This document shows positions 15,964-25,350 of a DNA stretch of 34,110 nt, one piece after another. The notes below the pieces were generated by a model. That model saw only the letters and a program-made list of their open reading frames with translations. It did no database searches and had not been told where the DNA came from. The DNA is from Candidatus Microgenomates bacterium (GTDB lineage: Bacteria; Patescibacteriota; JACPGU01): assembly GCA_016188915.1 (NCBI GenBank), contig JACPGU010000001.1:1-34110 (forward strand). The letters run 5' to 3'. The position numbers were made by a program, and so were the translations under genes. The number at the start of each line of letters is the position of its first letter. Position 1 is the stretch's first letter.

Positions 15964-18255
15964 ATGAAAAATCTGGTTATCGTAGAATCGCCGGCGAAGG
16001 CGAAAACTATTGAGAAAATGTTAGGACGGGGCTTTTTAGTTCGCGCCTCTTTTGGTCATGTCCGCGATTTGCCAAAAAGTAAACTGGGCGTGGATACTGA
16101 ACACGATTTTGAACCGCAATACTTAATTCCCGCCAAAGCCAAAAAAGTAATCAAGGAGCTGAAAGAGCAAGCGGAAAAATCTGACACAGTCTATTTGGCC
16201 ACCGACTTGGACCGTGAAGGAGAGGCGATCTCTTGGCATTTGAGCCAAGCGTTAGGACTTGGAAATCACAAATCACAAATCACAAATCACAAACAATCTT
16301 TAAAAACTAAATCAAAAACTAAATCCCAAACAAAAGAAGGTTCAGATATACAAGTTCATCGCATAGTTTTCAATCAGATTACCGAAAAAGCAGTAAAGGA
16401 AGCGGTGGCCAGCCCCAGAGAACTGGACATGAATTTGGTCAACGCCCAGCAGGCCAGGCGCGTCTTGGATCGTTTGGTGGGCTACAAGCTCTCACCTTTC
16501 CTATGGAAAAAGGTAAAAAAAGGCCTGTCTGCCGGTCGCGTGCAATCGGTGGCGGTCCGATTAATTGTAGAACGGGAAAGAGCGATAGGAGCTTTCAAAG
16601 CGGAGGAGTATTGGGAATTGACAGCGGAGCTAAAAAAATCCCAAACAAATTCTAATGACCAAAATTCAAATGGGGAGAAATTTACAGCTAAACTTCTCAA
16701 AAAGGATGATAAAGAATTAAAGGTTACCAGTAAAGAACAAGCAGACGAGATATTGCAAGATTTGGAGGGGGCGGAATATATAGTAGGAGAGGTGAGACGG
16801 AAAGAAAAAAATCGCAATCCTTCGCCACCTTTTACCACCTCCACGCTTCAACAAGAATCGGCTCGAAAGCTCGGGTTCTCGGCCAAAAAAACCATGATGT
16901 TGGCGCAGAGACTTTACGAAGGTATGGATTTGGACGCGCTCGGCCACAAGGGCTTGATTACCTATATGCGTACCGATTCCCTCAATCTCGCCCCGGAAGC
17001 AATAGAAGCCATACGGGGGAAAATCGCCCAAGATTTCGGCAAAAATTACATTCCCGAAAAACCTAATTTTTATAAAAACAAATCCAAGGGCGCGCAGGAA
17101 GCCCACGAAGCGATTCGTCCCTCCCATCCGGAACTCTCGCCTGATGAAGTGGAAAAATTTTTAGAAAAAGACGAACACCGGCTTTACTCTTTAATTTGGA
17201 AAAGAGCGTTGGCTTCCCAAATGGTGCCGGCAATTATGGACAGTACTTCGGTAGACATAGGCGCGGATAAGCGCGGATATTTATTTAGGGCGACAGGTTC
17301 AGTCATCAAATTTGACGGGTTCATTCGTGTCTATATAGAAGATATTGATGAAGACGAAAAGATAGCTGACGAGGATCGCGAGGGCTATCTGCCACCATTA
17401 GAACAAAATGAAAAACTGGATTTGGAAGAATTGCTTCCTGAACAAAAATTCACTCAACCGCCACCTCGTTTTACCGAAGCATCGTTGGTTAAAGAGTTGG
17501 AAAAAAACGAGATTGGTCGGCCTTCCACCTACGCGCCGACTCTTTCCACTATTCAAGAAAGAGGCTATGTCCAATTGGAAGAAAAAAAGTTCAAACCGCA
17601 AGAAATCGGCTTAATCGTCAATGATGTCTTGGTGGAGCATTTTCCGCAGGTAGTGGATGTCGCTTTTACTTCTCATGTAGAGGAGGAATTTGATGATATC
17701 GCCGAAGGCAAGATGGAGTGGCACGAGATGATCAGGGAATTTTGGACGCCTTTTGAAAAGAACTTGAAAGAAAAAGAAGTGGAAGTGAAAAAAGAGGATA
17801 TTATCGGTGACGAGGCGACCGATATTCCCTGTCCCAAATGTGGCAAAATGCTGGCGATCAAATTCGGCCGGTTCGGTAAATTCTTGGCCTGTACCGGATT
17901 CCCCGAATGCAAACATACTCAACCTTTGAATGAAACTAAGGATGAAGAAAAGCAACTGGAAGCGGTTAATCACGGTAATTGCGAGAAATGCGGACACGAG
18001 TTCGTCATCAAAGAGGGGCGTTTTGGTAAATTCATTGCTTGTTCCAATTATCCGGAATGCAAAAATATCAAAAATCTAGACAACAAAATCGATATGAAAT
18101 GCCCGAAGTGTAGCGAGGGCGATGTGGTGGTGAAGATGACCAAGAGACGCAAAAGATTTTGGGGGTGCAATAAATATCCTGATTGCGACTGGGCGAGCTG
18201 GGTAAATCCGCAGAAAAACGCCGATGAAGCGCAAAATAGCACAGAAAAAGAATAA
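15964..18255 (+). CDS. topA: DNA topoisomerase I with three C-terminal zinc fingers
   Basis: MKNLVIVESPAKAKTIEKMLG; LATDLDREGEAISWHL; TYMRTDS; three C-terminal Cys clusters. Confidence 0.97.
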   Translation: MKNLVIVESPAKAKTIEKMLGRGFLVRASFGHVRDLPKSKLGVDTEHDFEPQYLIPAKAKKVIKELKEQAEKSDTVYLATDLDREGEAISWHLSQALGLGNHKSQITNHKQSLKTKSKTKSQTKEGSDIQVHRIVFNQITEKAVKEAVASPRELDMNLVNAQQARRVLDRLVGYKLSPFLWKKVKKGLSAGRVQSVAVRLIVERERAIGAFKAEEYWELTAELKKSQTNSNDQNSNGEKFTAKLLKKDDKELKVTSKEQADEILQDLEGAEYIVGEVRRKEKNRNPSPPFTTSTLQQESARKLGFSAKKTMMLAQRLYEGMDLDALGHKGLITYMRTDSLNLAPEAIEAIRGKIAQDFGKNYIPEKPNFYKNKSKGAQEAHEAIRPSHPELSPDEVEKFLEKDEHRLYSLIWKRALASQMVPAIMDSTSVDIGADKRGYLFRATGSVIKFDGFIRVYIEDIDEDEKIADEDREGYLPPLEQNEKLDLEELLPEQKFTQPPPRFTEASLVKELEKNEIGRPSTYAPTLSTIQERGYVQLEEKKFKPQEIGLIVNDVLVEHFPQVVDVAFTSHVEEEFDDIAEGKMEWHEMIREFWTPFEKNLKEKEVEVKKEDIIGDEATDIPCPKCGKMLAIKFGRFGKFLACTGFPECKHTQPLNETKDEEKQLEAVNHGNCEKCGHEFVIKEGRFGKFIACSNYPECKNIKNLDNKIDMKCPKCSEGDVVVKMTKRRKRFWGCNKYPDCDWASWVNPQKNADEAQNSTEKE
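16263..16290 (+). repeat. (AAATCAC)x4 heptamer array inside topA
   Basis: Four exact copies, followed by AAAAACTAAATC x2. Confidence 0.85.
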
Positions 18256-18264
18256 TTTTGTAGA

Positions 18265-18289
18265 GGGCGGGTTTTTAACCCGCCCTTTT
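18265..18289 (+). terminator. Rho-independent terminator of topA
   Basis: GGGCGGGtttttaaCCCGCCCTTTT. Confidence 0.85.
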
Positions 18290-18367
18290 GGCTATTGTCT
18301 GATAAGCAAAATAATTATAAAGTAAAAGTGGTCTTATTTATCAAAATAATTAAAAGTAGGAGGTTTT

Positions 18368-18943
18368 ATGGCAAAAAGTCGTTTTATTATTCGTCCCTGG
18401 ATGTGGGTAGCGGCAATAGCTATTGTCATCGCTTTGGTTTTGGCTGGTTATTACAATAATTTCGTAGGGCTGGGTCAGAGCGTAAAAAGCCAATGGGCTG
18501 ACGTGGAGAGTTCTTATCAGCGTCGTTTTGATTTGATCCCCAATCTGGTAGAAACGGTCAAAGGAGTGGCTGATTTTGAAAAAGAAACTTATTTGGCGGT
18601 CACCGAAGCGCGCACCAAATGGCTGGACGCGCAATCTATTAATGACAAAGTAACGGCCGGAGCTGCAACTCAATCGGCCCTAGCCAGACTTTTAGTGATG
18701 GTAGAAAATTATCCCGACTTGAAGGCCGCGGCTAATTTTGCCGATATGCAGACGCAATTGGAGGGAACAGAAAATAGAATCAATGTGGAGCGCAATCGTT
18801 ATAATGAAAAAGTTCGCGCCTATAATACGGCCGTTGCTCGTTTCCCAGCGAATATTTTTGCCCGTTTGTTCGGTTTTTCCGACTACCTTTTCTTTGAAGC
18901 TGTTGACGAGGCAGACAAAGTGCCGGTGGTTAATTTCAAATAA
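18368..18943 (+). CDS. lemA: LemA family protein
   Basis: N-terminal TM then 'QSVKSQWADVESSYQRRFDLIPNLVETVKG'. Confidence 0.93.
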   Translation: MAKSRFIIRPWMWVAAIAIVIALVLAGYYNNFVGLGQSVKSQWADVESSYQRRFDLIPNLVETVKGVADFEKETYLAVTEARTKWLDAQSINDKVTAGAATQSALARLLVMVENYPDLKAAANFADMQTQLEGTENRINVERNRYNEKVRAYNTAVARFPANIFARLFGFSDYLFFEAVDEADKVPVVNFK

Positions 18944-18975
18944 GAGCAAAAAAACTGAAAAGTAATAATTAAAAA

Positions 18976-19842
18976 TTGATCTCATCGGCAAAAAAAATCG
19001 GGTTGGTTTTTTGTGGCGCTTTTTTGGTATTTTCTTTTGCCCATAAAGCGCAGGCTTTAGATTTGCCTGAATATATGGGCTTCGTTAATGATTACGCGAA
19101 AATTTTAAAAGATGAGACAAAAATTAATCTAGAAAACCAAATCACAGAGCTAGAAAAAGAAACTCATCATGAAATAGCGATAGCTATCGTGCCGAATTTG
19201 CAAGAGACGACAATAGAAGATTACGCTGAAAAACTTTTTCAAAAATGGGCGATTGGTAAAAAAGAGCTGGATAATGGTGTACTGCTTCTAATAGCTATTA
19301 ATGACAGGAAATTAAGAATAGAAACTGGATATGGCCTGGAAGGAATTTTGCCCGATATTACGGCCGGTCGTATTGTTAATGATATCATCACGCCAGAATT
19401 CAAAAATGGCGATTATGACAGTGGTGTAGTAAAGGGGGTTGAAACAATAGCGCAAACTATCAAAGGGGAGGTAGTGGACTATCCCGATAAGATAAATTTT
19501 GATGGCAGATGGTTTGAGTACATATTTTTCGGTATTATCTTCCTTTTTAGCATTTTAGGGCAATCCAAAAGATGGTGGCCAGGCGGGGTTTGGATGGGTG
19601 GTGGAGCGCTAGTTTACGCCCTGATCGCGGGTATGGCAATTATCGGAGCCGTGGTTTTAGTTTTTTCTATGACGCTTTTTGGTCTGATATTAGATTATAT
19701 TTTTTCTAAAATGCCTCAGAATAAAGGCCGAGGAGGAAGTAATTTCTGGTATTGGGGCGGAGGCGGAGGATCGAGTGGCGGTGGTTTTGGAGGATTCGGC
19801 GGAGGATCGAGTGGTGGTGGCGGAGCAAGTGGTTCTTGGTAA
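18976..19842 (+). CDS. TPM-domain (YgcG-like) membrane protein, Gly-rich C-terminus
   Basis: 'DYAKILKDETKINLENQITELEKETHHEIAIAIVPNL', 'GVLLLIAINDRKLRIETGYGLEG', GGGSSGGG tail; TTG start. Confidence 0.9.
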   Translation: MISSAKKIGLVFCGAFLVFSFAHKAQALDLPEYMGFVNDYAKILKDETKINLENQITELEKETHHEIAIAIVPNLQETTIEDYAEKLFQKWAIGKKELDNGVLLLIAINDRKLRIETGYGLEGILPDITAGRIVNDIITPEFKNGDYDSGVVKGVETIAQTIKGEVVDYPDKINFDGRWFEYIFFGIIFLFSILGQSKRWWPGGVWMGGGALVYALIAGMAIIGAVVLVFSMTLFGLILDYIFSKMPQNKGRGGSNFWYWGGGGGSSGGGFGGFGGGSSGGGGASGSW

Positions 19843-19868
19843 GACAGGTTATAATTGATAAATTATTT

Positions 19869-21167
19869 ATGAAAATAAAAAATATTCACGCGCGAGAGAT
19901 TTTGGACAGCCGTGGCGATCCGACGGTAGAATGTGATGTTGTTTTAGACGATGGTTCTATCGGACGAGCCTCTGTTCCATCTGGTGCTTCTACTGGCGTG
20001 CACGAAGCAGTGGAATTACGCGATAATGATCCCAAAAGATATGGCGGCAAGGGCGTTTTGACTGCGGTAAAAAACATCAATACCGAAATAAAAAATGCTC
20101 TTTATGGCATGGACGCGACGGAAATTCGCAAAATAGATGGAACACTTCTTCGTCTGGATGGGACGGAAAACAAATCACGTCTGGGGGCTAACGCTATTTT
20201 GGCTGTTTCTCTCTCTTGCGCCAGGGCGGCGGCGGTATCGGCCAAAATACCGCTCTATCAATATCTACGCAAGACTTTTGCCGAAAATTTGAAAGATAAC
20301 TTTATTTTACCGGTGCCTTTGGTTAATATTCTCAACGGAGGTAAACACGCTGATTCCAATCTGGATTTTCAGGAATGTATTATTATCCCAATTGGCGCAA
20401 GCAGTTTTCCGGAAATTGTGAGAATGGGTAGCGAAATATTCCATTCTTTGGGGCAGATCTTGAAAGAAAAACATCTTTCCACCAATGTCGGTAATGAAGG
20501 CGGTTACGCCGGCTATTTCAAAAATCATGCTGAAGCTTTTCAGCTTTTCACACAGGCGATAGAGAGCGCCGGATACAAATCTGGAGAAGATGCTTGTTTG
20601 GGTATTGATGTGGCGGCATCATCTTTTTTTGGCGGTGGGATTTATGATGTTACTTCAGAAAAAAAGAAATTTAGTACAGAAGAAATGATAGGTTATTTGC
20701 GTGATTTGACGGAAAAATATCCCATTATTTCTATTGAAGATCCTTTGGGTGAAGATGAGTGGGGTGCTTGGCAAAAATTTACGCAAGAATTTGGGAGTAG
20801 ATTGCAAATCGTTGGCGACGACCTCTTCGTCACCAACGTCAAAAGAATTCAGCAGGGGATAGAGCAAAAAGTGGCCAATGCGGTGCTTATCAAAGTCAAT
20901 CAAATCGGCACGCTGTCGGAAACAGCAGACGCGATCCTTTTGAGCCAGAAAAATAATTATCGCACTATCGTTTCCCATCGTTCCGGTGATACGGAAGATT
21001 CCTTCATTGCCGATTTGGTGGTGGCGCTTGATTGCGGGCAGATCAAGACCGGTTCGATGAGTCGCAGCGAAAGAGTAGTCAAATATAATAGGCTCTTGCA
21101 GATATCGGAAGAACTAGGGGGCAAGGCCAGATTTTTGGGGAAGAAGACTTTTGGATTTCTGGGATAG
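19869..21167 (+). CDS. eno: Enolase
   Basis: MKIKNIHAREILDSRGDPTVE; SHRSGDTEDSFIADLVV; GQIKTGSMSRSERV. Confidence 0.97.
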   Translation: MKIKNIHAREILDSRGDPTVECDVVLDDGSIGRASVPSGASTGVHEAVELRDNDPKRYGGKGVLTAVKNINTEIKNALYGMDATEIRKIDGTLLRLDGTENKSRLGANAILAVSLSCARAAAVSAKIPLYQYLRKTFAENLKDNFILPVPLVNILNGGKHADSNLDFQECIIIPIGASSFPEIVRMGSEIFHSLGQILKEKHLSTNVGNEGGYAGYFKNHAEAFQLFTQAIESAGYKSGEDACLGIDVAASSFFGGGIYDVTSEKKKFSTEEMIGYLRDLTEKYPIISIEDPLGEDEWGAWQKFTQEFGSRLQIVGDDLFVTNVKRIQQGIEQKVANAVLIKVNQIGTLSETADAILLSQKNNYRTIVSHRSGDTEDSFIADLVVALDCGQIKTGSMSRSERVVKYNRLLQISEELGGKARFLGKKTFGFLG

Positions 21168-21211
21168 CGACCTTAATCTGCGAATACGCACGAATTTCAC
21201 AAATATTATCC

Positions 21212-21241
21212 TTGACAGGATAGTATTTTTTATATTATAAT
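21212..21241 (+). promoter_or_regulatory. Consensus sigma70 promoter of the 206-aa orphan ORF
   Basis: TTGACA (21212-21217), 18 bp, TATAAT (21236-21241). Confidence 0.8.
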
Positions 21242-21279
21242 ATTATCAGTTTAAAAATTCACCGAAAGAGAGAGACGAA

Positions 21280-21900
21280 ATGAAAAAACAGCGCGAAGGC
21301 GAATGTTTTGATGCGGTGCAAGAAAAGATGTTCTACTCTTTTTTCATTGAAAGATCAGTGCGAGCCTTTCTGAAAATAATGACTTTTTCATTGTGGGAGG
21401 AAAAACGCAATTCTCCCTTTTCTCTCAAGGCATCGTCATTAGGAACAAAAGAAAAAGGGTGTTATCCTATGGGGCTTTTGCGCCTTCGCCTCAATCACGA
21501 AGAGCTCACCGGGCACGAAATATTTGTCGTGGATCTATCGGGCGCTTTTGATTTCGTCAGCGAAGAAGACCTTTGCGGCAAATATCATTTTGACGACTTT
21601 CTTTCTTGGCTTGCTCGGTGGAGCTGTTCTGACAAATACGCCAATTTGCGTCGGGATATGTATATTTTTTCCGGCAACGAGTTTTTCTGCGCGGCCATTA
21701 ACGAAAAAATGCGATCAAAAAAAGAGCTGTTCGATCTCGAAACCAAAGTCTCCAATGTCCATGTTTTTTCTTGCGCCTGTCCGGAGAATAGAATGGGAAA
21801 AGGACTCGCCTACATAACCGAGAGAGATCTCGAATGGCGGCGTCAGGCCATTAATTCCCAAATGGCTCTCAACATGCTACTGTCTAAAGAAAACCGCTGA
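21280..21900 (+). CDS. Hypothetical protein, 206 aa
   Basis: Monocistronic unit with its own promoter and a terminator overlapping the stop codon; no family recognised. Confidence 0.75.
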   Translation: MKKQREGECFDAVQEKMFYSFFIERSVRAFLKIMTFSLWEEKRNSPFSLKASSLGTKEKGCYPMGLLRLRLNHEELTGHEIFVVDLSGAFDFVSEEDLCGKYHFDDFLSWLARWSCSDKYANLRRDMYIFSGNEFFCAAINEKMRSKKELFDLETKVSNVHVFSCACPENRMGKGLAYITERDLEWRRQAINSQMALNMLLSKENR

Positions 21901-21913
21901 AAGGCGGTTTTTT
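21890..21913 (+). terminator. Terminator overlapping the stop codon of the orphan ORF
   Basis: AAAACCGCtgaaaGGCGGTTTTTT. Confidence 0.8.
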
Positions 21914-21929
21914 GTTATCTATTTTGTTT

Positions 21930-22071
21930 AGGGCTTACGCACCTAGCTCCCTCCGCAAAGATGTCCGACATCAAAGGATGCTCGATGTCGGACATCAAAA
22001 TACGCAACAATCATTAGAAATTACCTGGCGGTGTACGGTGGCTAGATGATAAGGTCAAGTGCGTAAGCCCT
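21930..22071. mobile_element. MITE-like element (~142 bp)
   Basis: Terminal inverted repeats AGGGCTTACGCAC / GTGCGTAAGCCCT (13/13), flanking TA, internal inverted repeat GATGTCCGACATC / GATGTCGGACATC; no ORF. Confidence 0.75.
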
Positions 22072-22136
22072 ATAGTAATTATAATTGTCGGATTCTCTTT
22101 CCCGATGTATTATGGTAGAGAATCATTCTTCAGCCT

Positions 22137-22171
22137 AAAATCTAAAATCTGCAATCTGCAATCTTAAATCT
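22137..22171 (+). repeat. Heptanucleotide repeat upstream of recR
   Basis: AAAATCT AAAATCT GCAATCT GCAATCT TAAATCT. Confidence 0.8.
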
Positions 22172-22179
22172 GCCCCCTC

Positions 22180-22779
22180 ATGTTTCTCCCAGATTCTGTC
22201 CAAAAAGCCATTGATGCCTTTTCCCGTTTGCCGGGGATTGGTAACAAAACCGCCCAGCGGTTGGTTTTTTATTTACTGCGTCAAGACAAAATAACTTCCG
22301 AACATATCGGACAGGCGATATTGGAGCTCAAAGAAAAAATCAATTTTTGTCCCGATTGTCAAAATATTTCGGATAACGGCCAGTGCAAAATCTGCGCGGA
22401 TTCCTCTCGCGACAAAACGATAATTTGCGTGGTGGAGGAGCCACTTGATATAATGGCTCTGGAGAAAGCCGGTTATTATCAAGGCCTCTACCATGTCTTG
22501 CAAGGGTCTCTCTCGCCGGTGGACGGTATCGGGCCGGATGATTTGAATATCAAAGAATTATTGGATAGACTCCACAAAAAATCTGGCGTCAAAGAAATAA
22601 TCTTAGCGACCAATCCGACCACCGAAGGAGAGGCCACCGCGCTCTACATTCATCGTTTGGTTGAGCCTTTGGGCATTACCATCACCCGCATCGCTCGCGG
22701 CATTCCTTTCGGTGGCGATATTGAATACGCCGACGAAATGACGCTGAAAAAAGCTTTGGAGGGGAGGAAGGAGTATTAG
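22180..22779 (+). CDS. recR: Recombination protein RecR
   Basis: LPGIGNKTAQRL, Cys4 zinc finger CPDCQNISDNGQCKIC, Toprim 'VVEEPLDIMALEKAGYY'. Confidence 0.96.
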   Translation: MFLPDSVQKAIDAFSRLPGIGNKTAQRLVFYLLRQDKITSEHIGQAILELKEKINFCPDCQNISDNGQCKICADSSRDKTIICVVEEPLDIMALEKAGYYQGLYHVLQGSLSPVDGIGPDDLNIKELLDRLHKKSGVKEIILATNPTTEGEATALYIHRLVEPLGITITRIARGIPFGGDIEYADEMTLKKALEGRKEY

Positions 22780-22828
22780 GGGGAATTTCTAATTTCTAAA
22801 ATTAATAATCTAAGTAGGAGGTTCTATA

Positions 22829-23464
22829 ATGAACAATCTAGGGCAAGGTCTTAGCGCAATGGAGGGGAAAAAAGAGAAAATGTCTTTGCATGAAAAACAT
22901 CAAAGATGGAAAGAAAAAATAGATTCCGGCTTACCGTTTGCGCTTGGTATTGGGACTACGGCGACGATAATGTTGGTCGGAATGTATTTTCGCGCCAAAG
23001 GCATAACTGATGAATCTTTAAACGCTAATGTTAGAGACGCGATGATGACCTATGGCAGAATGGTCTATTTGCCAGCGGCTACTGTCGGAGCACCGGCCAT
23101 GTTTATTTTCCAAGGTATAGAAAAAATAAGGACTAAACGATTAGAAGATAATTATTATTCAGCGAAAACGAGCACAGAGTATTTGCCAGGATGGATCGAT
23201 CAAGAAGAAAGGACTCTAGCGGGATGGGAAAGAAGTATAGATGATCTTTTGGCCAGTTATGCTAGTGGCAAACAAAAAATAGAAAATATGAAAGATCTGA
23301 CAGATGAAGCGAAAAAAGAGCGTATGGATTTTTCCCAAGAACATGTCCACGGTATCCTTAAGGTGGATATGAAGGCAATCGAAGCAACAAAAAAGCGAAT
23401 ATTGTCGCTGAAAAGACAATTGGCTCGGAGCAAGGTCTATTCAGAAAAAATGGATAAAAAATAA
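22829..23464 (+). CDS. Hypothetical membrane protein
   Basis: Good SD (GTAGGAGG); likely TM segments then coiled coil. Confidence 0.75.
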   Translation: MNNLGQGLSAMEGKKEKMSLHEKHQRWKEKIDSGLPFALGIGTTATIMLVGMYFRAKGITDESLNANVRDAMMTYGRMVYLPAATVGAPAMFIFQGIEKIRTKRLEDNYYSAKTSTEYLPGWIDQEERTLAGWERSIDDLLASYASGKQKIENMKDLTDEAKKERMDFSQEHVHGILKVDMKAIEATKKRILSLKRQLARSKVYSEKMDKK

Positions 23465-23499
23465 TTTGTCAAATAAAATAACAAAGGAGATGAATAATT

Positions 23500-23862
23500 A
23501 TGCTTAACGAAGTATTAAAAAAAATAGCCAATATCTATGGTTTTGTTGGGAAAGAAGCCGAAGATGTAGCTGAAGACTTATTTTCTGTCATCATTGAGGA
23601 AATGTCACTTAGAATGAATGAGAAAGAAATCATGGATGATAGCAAACTTCTTCACGGGGAAGGCAAATTTGATCTGGAGAATGGCATGCAAGTAATAGAT
23701 TCCTTAAAGAATAGACCTGAATTTTCTGAAATATTTTCACAATCTTTGTCAGCCGTTTTGGATGATTGGAGAAAAGAGATAGAGCAAGATTTTTCTGAAG
23801 AAAAGAAAAATCTTGTCAAAGAGCAAGTGGAAGAATTGATAAAGGAGATAGATAAAAAATAA
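23500..23862 (+). CDS. Hypothetical protein, 120 aa
   Basis: SD AAGGAGATG; abuts cysS. Confidence 0.75.
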   Translation: MLNEVLKKIANIYGFVGKEAEDVAEDLFSVIIEEMSLRMNEKEIMDDSKLLHGEGKFDLENGMQVIDSLKNRPEFSEIFSQSLSAVLDDWRKEIEQDFSEEKKNLVKEQVEELIKEIDKK

Positions 23863-25251
23863 ATGATCAAATTTTTCAATTCACTAACTAAGAAAAAGGA
23901 AGAGTTTCGGCCGATAACATTGGGCAAGGTTTTGATGTACCAATGTGGACCGACGGTCTATTGGATCCAACATATTGGCAATTTGCGGGCGATGGTCATG
24001 GCCGATCTTATCACGCGCGTCTTGCGCTACAATGGTCTGGAAGTTACTTTCGTTCGCAATTATACCGATGTCGGGCATCTAGTGTCCGATAGCGATGAAG
24101 GGGAAGACAAAATGGAAGAGGGAGCAAAAAGAGAGGGGAAAAGTCCGCAAGAAATAGCCAGTAAATACATCGGGATATTCGAAGAAGATTGCAAAAGATT
24201 GAATATCATAGAGCCGACGGCCAAGCCAAGAGCAACGGAATACATCAAGCCAATGCAGGAGATGGTGCAGACTTTGCTGGACAAAGACTACGCCTACCAG
24301 ACCAATCTTGCTATTTATTTTGATATCACCAAGGCCAAAGATTACACGCGACTTTCCGGGCAGAAATTGGAAGAAAATAAAAAAGGCGCGGGACACGCTG
24401 ATGTTTCGGATTCGGAAAAGAAAAATCCGGCCGATTTTGCTCTCTGGTTTTTCAAAAAAGGCGCGCACGCAAACGCCCTGCAAACATGGGAAAGCCCGTG
24501 GGGCGCGGGATTTCCCGGCTGGCACCTGGAATGTTCCGTGATGAGCAAGGCGCTCCTCGGCGCGACTTTTGATATCCATATGGGCGGAATAGAGCATATT
24601 CCGGTTCATCATACCAACGAGATCGCCCAAAGCGAAGGGGCTAATGGGGTGGAAATAGCGCATTATTGGTTGCATAACGAACATCTTTTGGTGGATGGTA
24701 AAAAAATGGCCAAAAGCGAGGGAACGAGCCATACTTTGGCAGAAATCCAAGAGCATGGCTTTGACCCTCTTGCTCTCCGTTATTTTTTCCTGCAAGCGCA
24801 TTATCGGTCAAAGCAAAATTTTACTTGGGAAGCTTTAACTGGAGCGAAAAACGCTTTGAAAAAATTGACCGCGCTGGTGGCCAGTTTTGAGGAAGCAAAA
24901 GTAGGTTGCGCCGAGTTTGAGGAAAAGTTTCTGGAAGCTATTAATGACGATTGTAATACACCGCAGGCTCTGGCAATACTTTGGGAAGTAGTAAAATCTG
25001 ATTATCCCGATAGCGCCAAGGCGACTACCATCTTGAAATTTGACGAAGTTTTGGGCTTGGGGCTGAAAGAAGTAGTGGGGAAAAAAGAGGATATCCCACA
25101 GGAAATCTTAAAACTTGCCGAAGAGCGCCAAAGAGCCAAAGAACAAAAAAACTTTGCATTAGCAGATGAGATTCGTGATAAGATAGAGGCAATGGGATAT
25201 GTAATTAATGACCTGGAGGACAATAGTTATCAAATAGTTGGGAGTAGGTAG
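23863..25251 (+). CDS. cysS: Cysteinyl-tRNA synthetase
   Basis: YQCGPTVYWIQHIGNLR, GWHLECSVMS, KMAKSEGT. Confidence 0.96.
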   Translation: MIKFFNSLTKKKEEFRPITLGKVLMYQCGPTVYWIQHIGNLRAMVMADLITRVLRYNGLEVTFVRNYTDVGHLVSDSDEGEDKMEEGAKREGKSPQEIASKYIGIFEEDCKRLNIIEPTAKPRATEYIKPMQEMVQTLLDKDYAYQTNLAIYFDITKAKDYTRLSGQKLEENKKGAGHADVSDSEKKNPADFALWFFKKGAHANALQTWESPWGAGFPGWHLECSVMSKALLGATFDIHMGGIEHIPVHHTNEIAQSEGANGVEIAHYWLHNEHLLVDGKKMAKSEGTSHTLAEIQEHGFDPLALRYFFLQAHYRSKQNFTWEALTGAKNALKKLTALVASFEEAKVGCAEFEEKFLEAINDDCNTPQALAILWEVVKSDYPDSAKATTILKFDEVLGLGLKEVVGKKEDIPQEILKLAEERQRAKEQKNFALADEIRDKIEAMGYVINDLEDNSYQIVGSR

Positions 25252-25350
25252 TAGGGGGGAGCGTTAGTGAGTTGCAGGGGGTGAAGTCACAACGTAAGAT
25301 ATAAAAAGTATAAAAGTATAAATAATACAGGCTAACAACAAGGAGGCAAA

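Noticed and set aside
19756-19835. GGAGGATCGAGTGG DNA repeat as a genetic element
   Set aside because: Explained by coding for the Gly/Ser-rich C-terminus of the TPM protein.
19752-19868. N-terminal extension of enolase in the ORF track
   Set aside because: Translates the Gly-rich tail of the TPM gene in another frame. True start is ATG 19869 (MKIKNIHAREILDSRG).
24079-24801. 240-aa antisense ORF in cysS
   Set aside because: Shadow ORF of a conserved gene; no family features.
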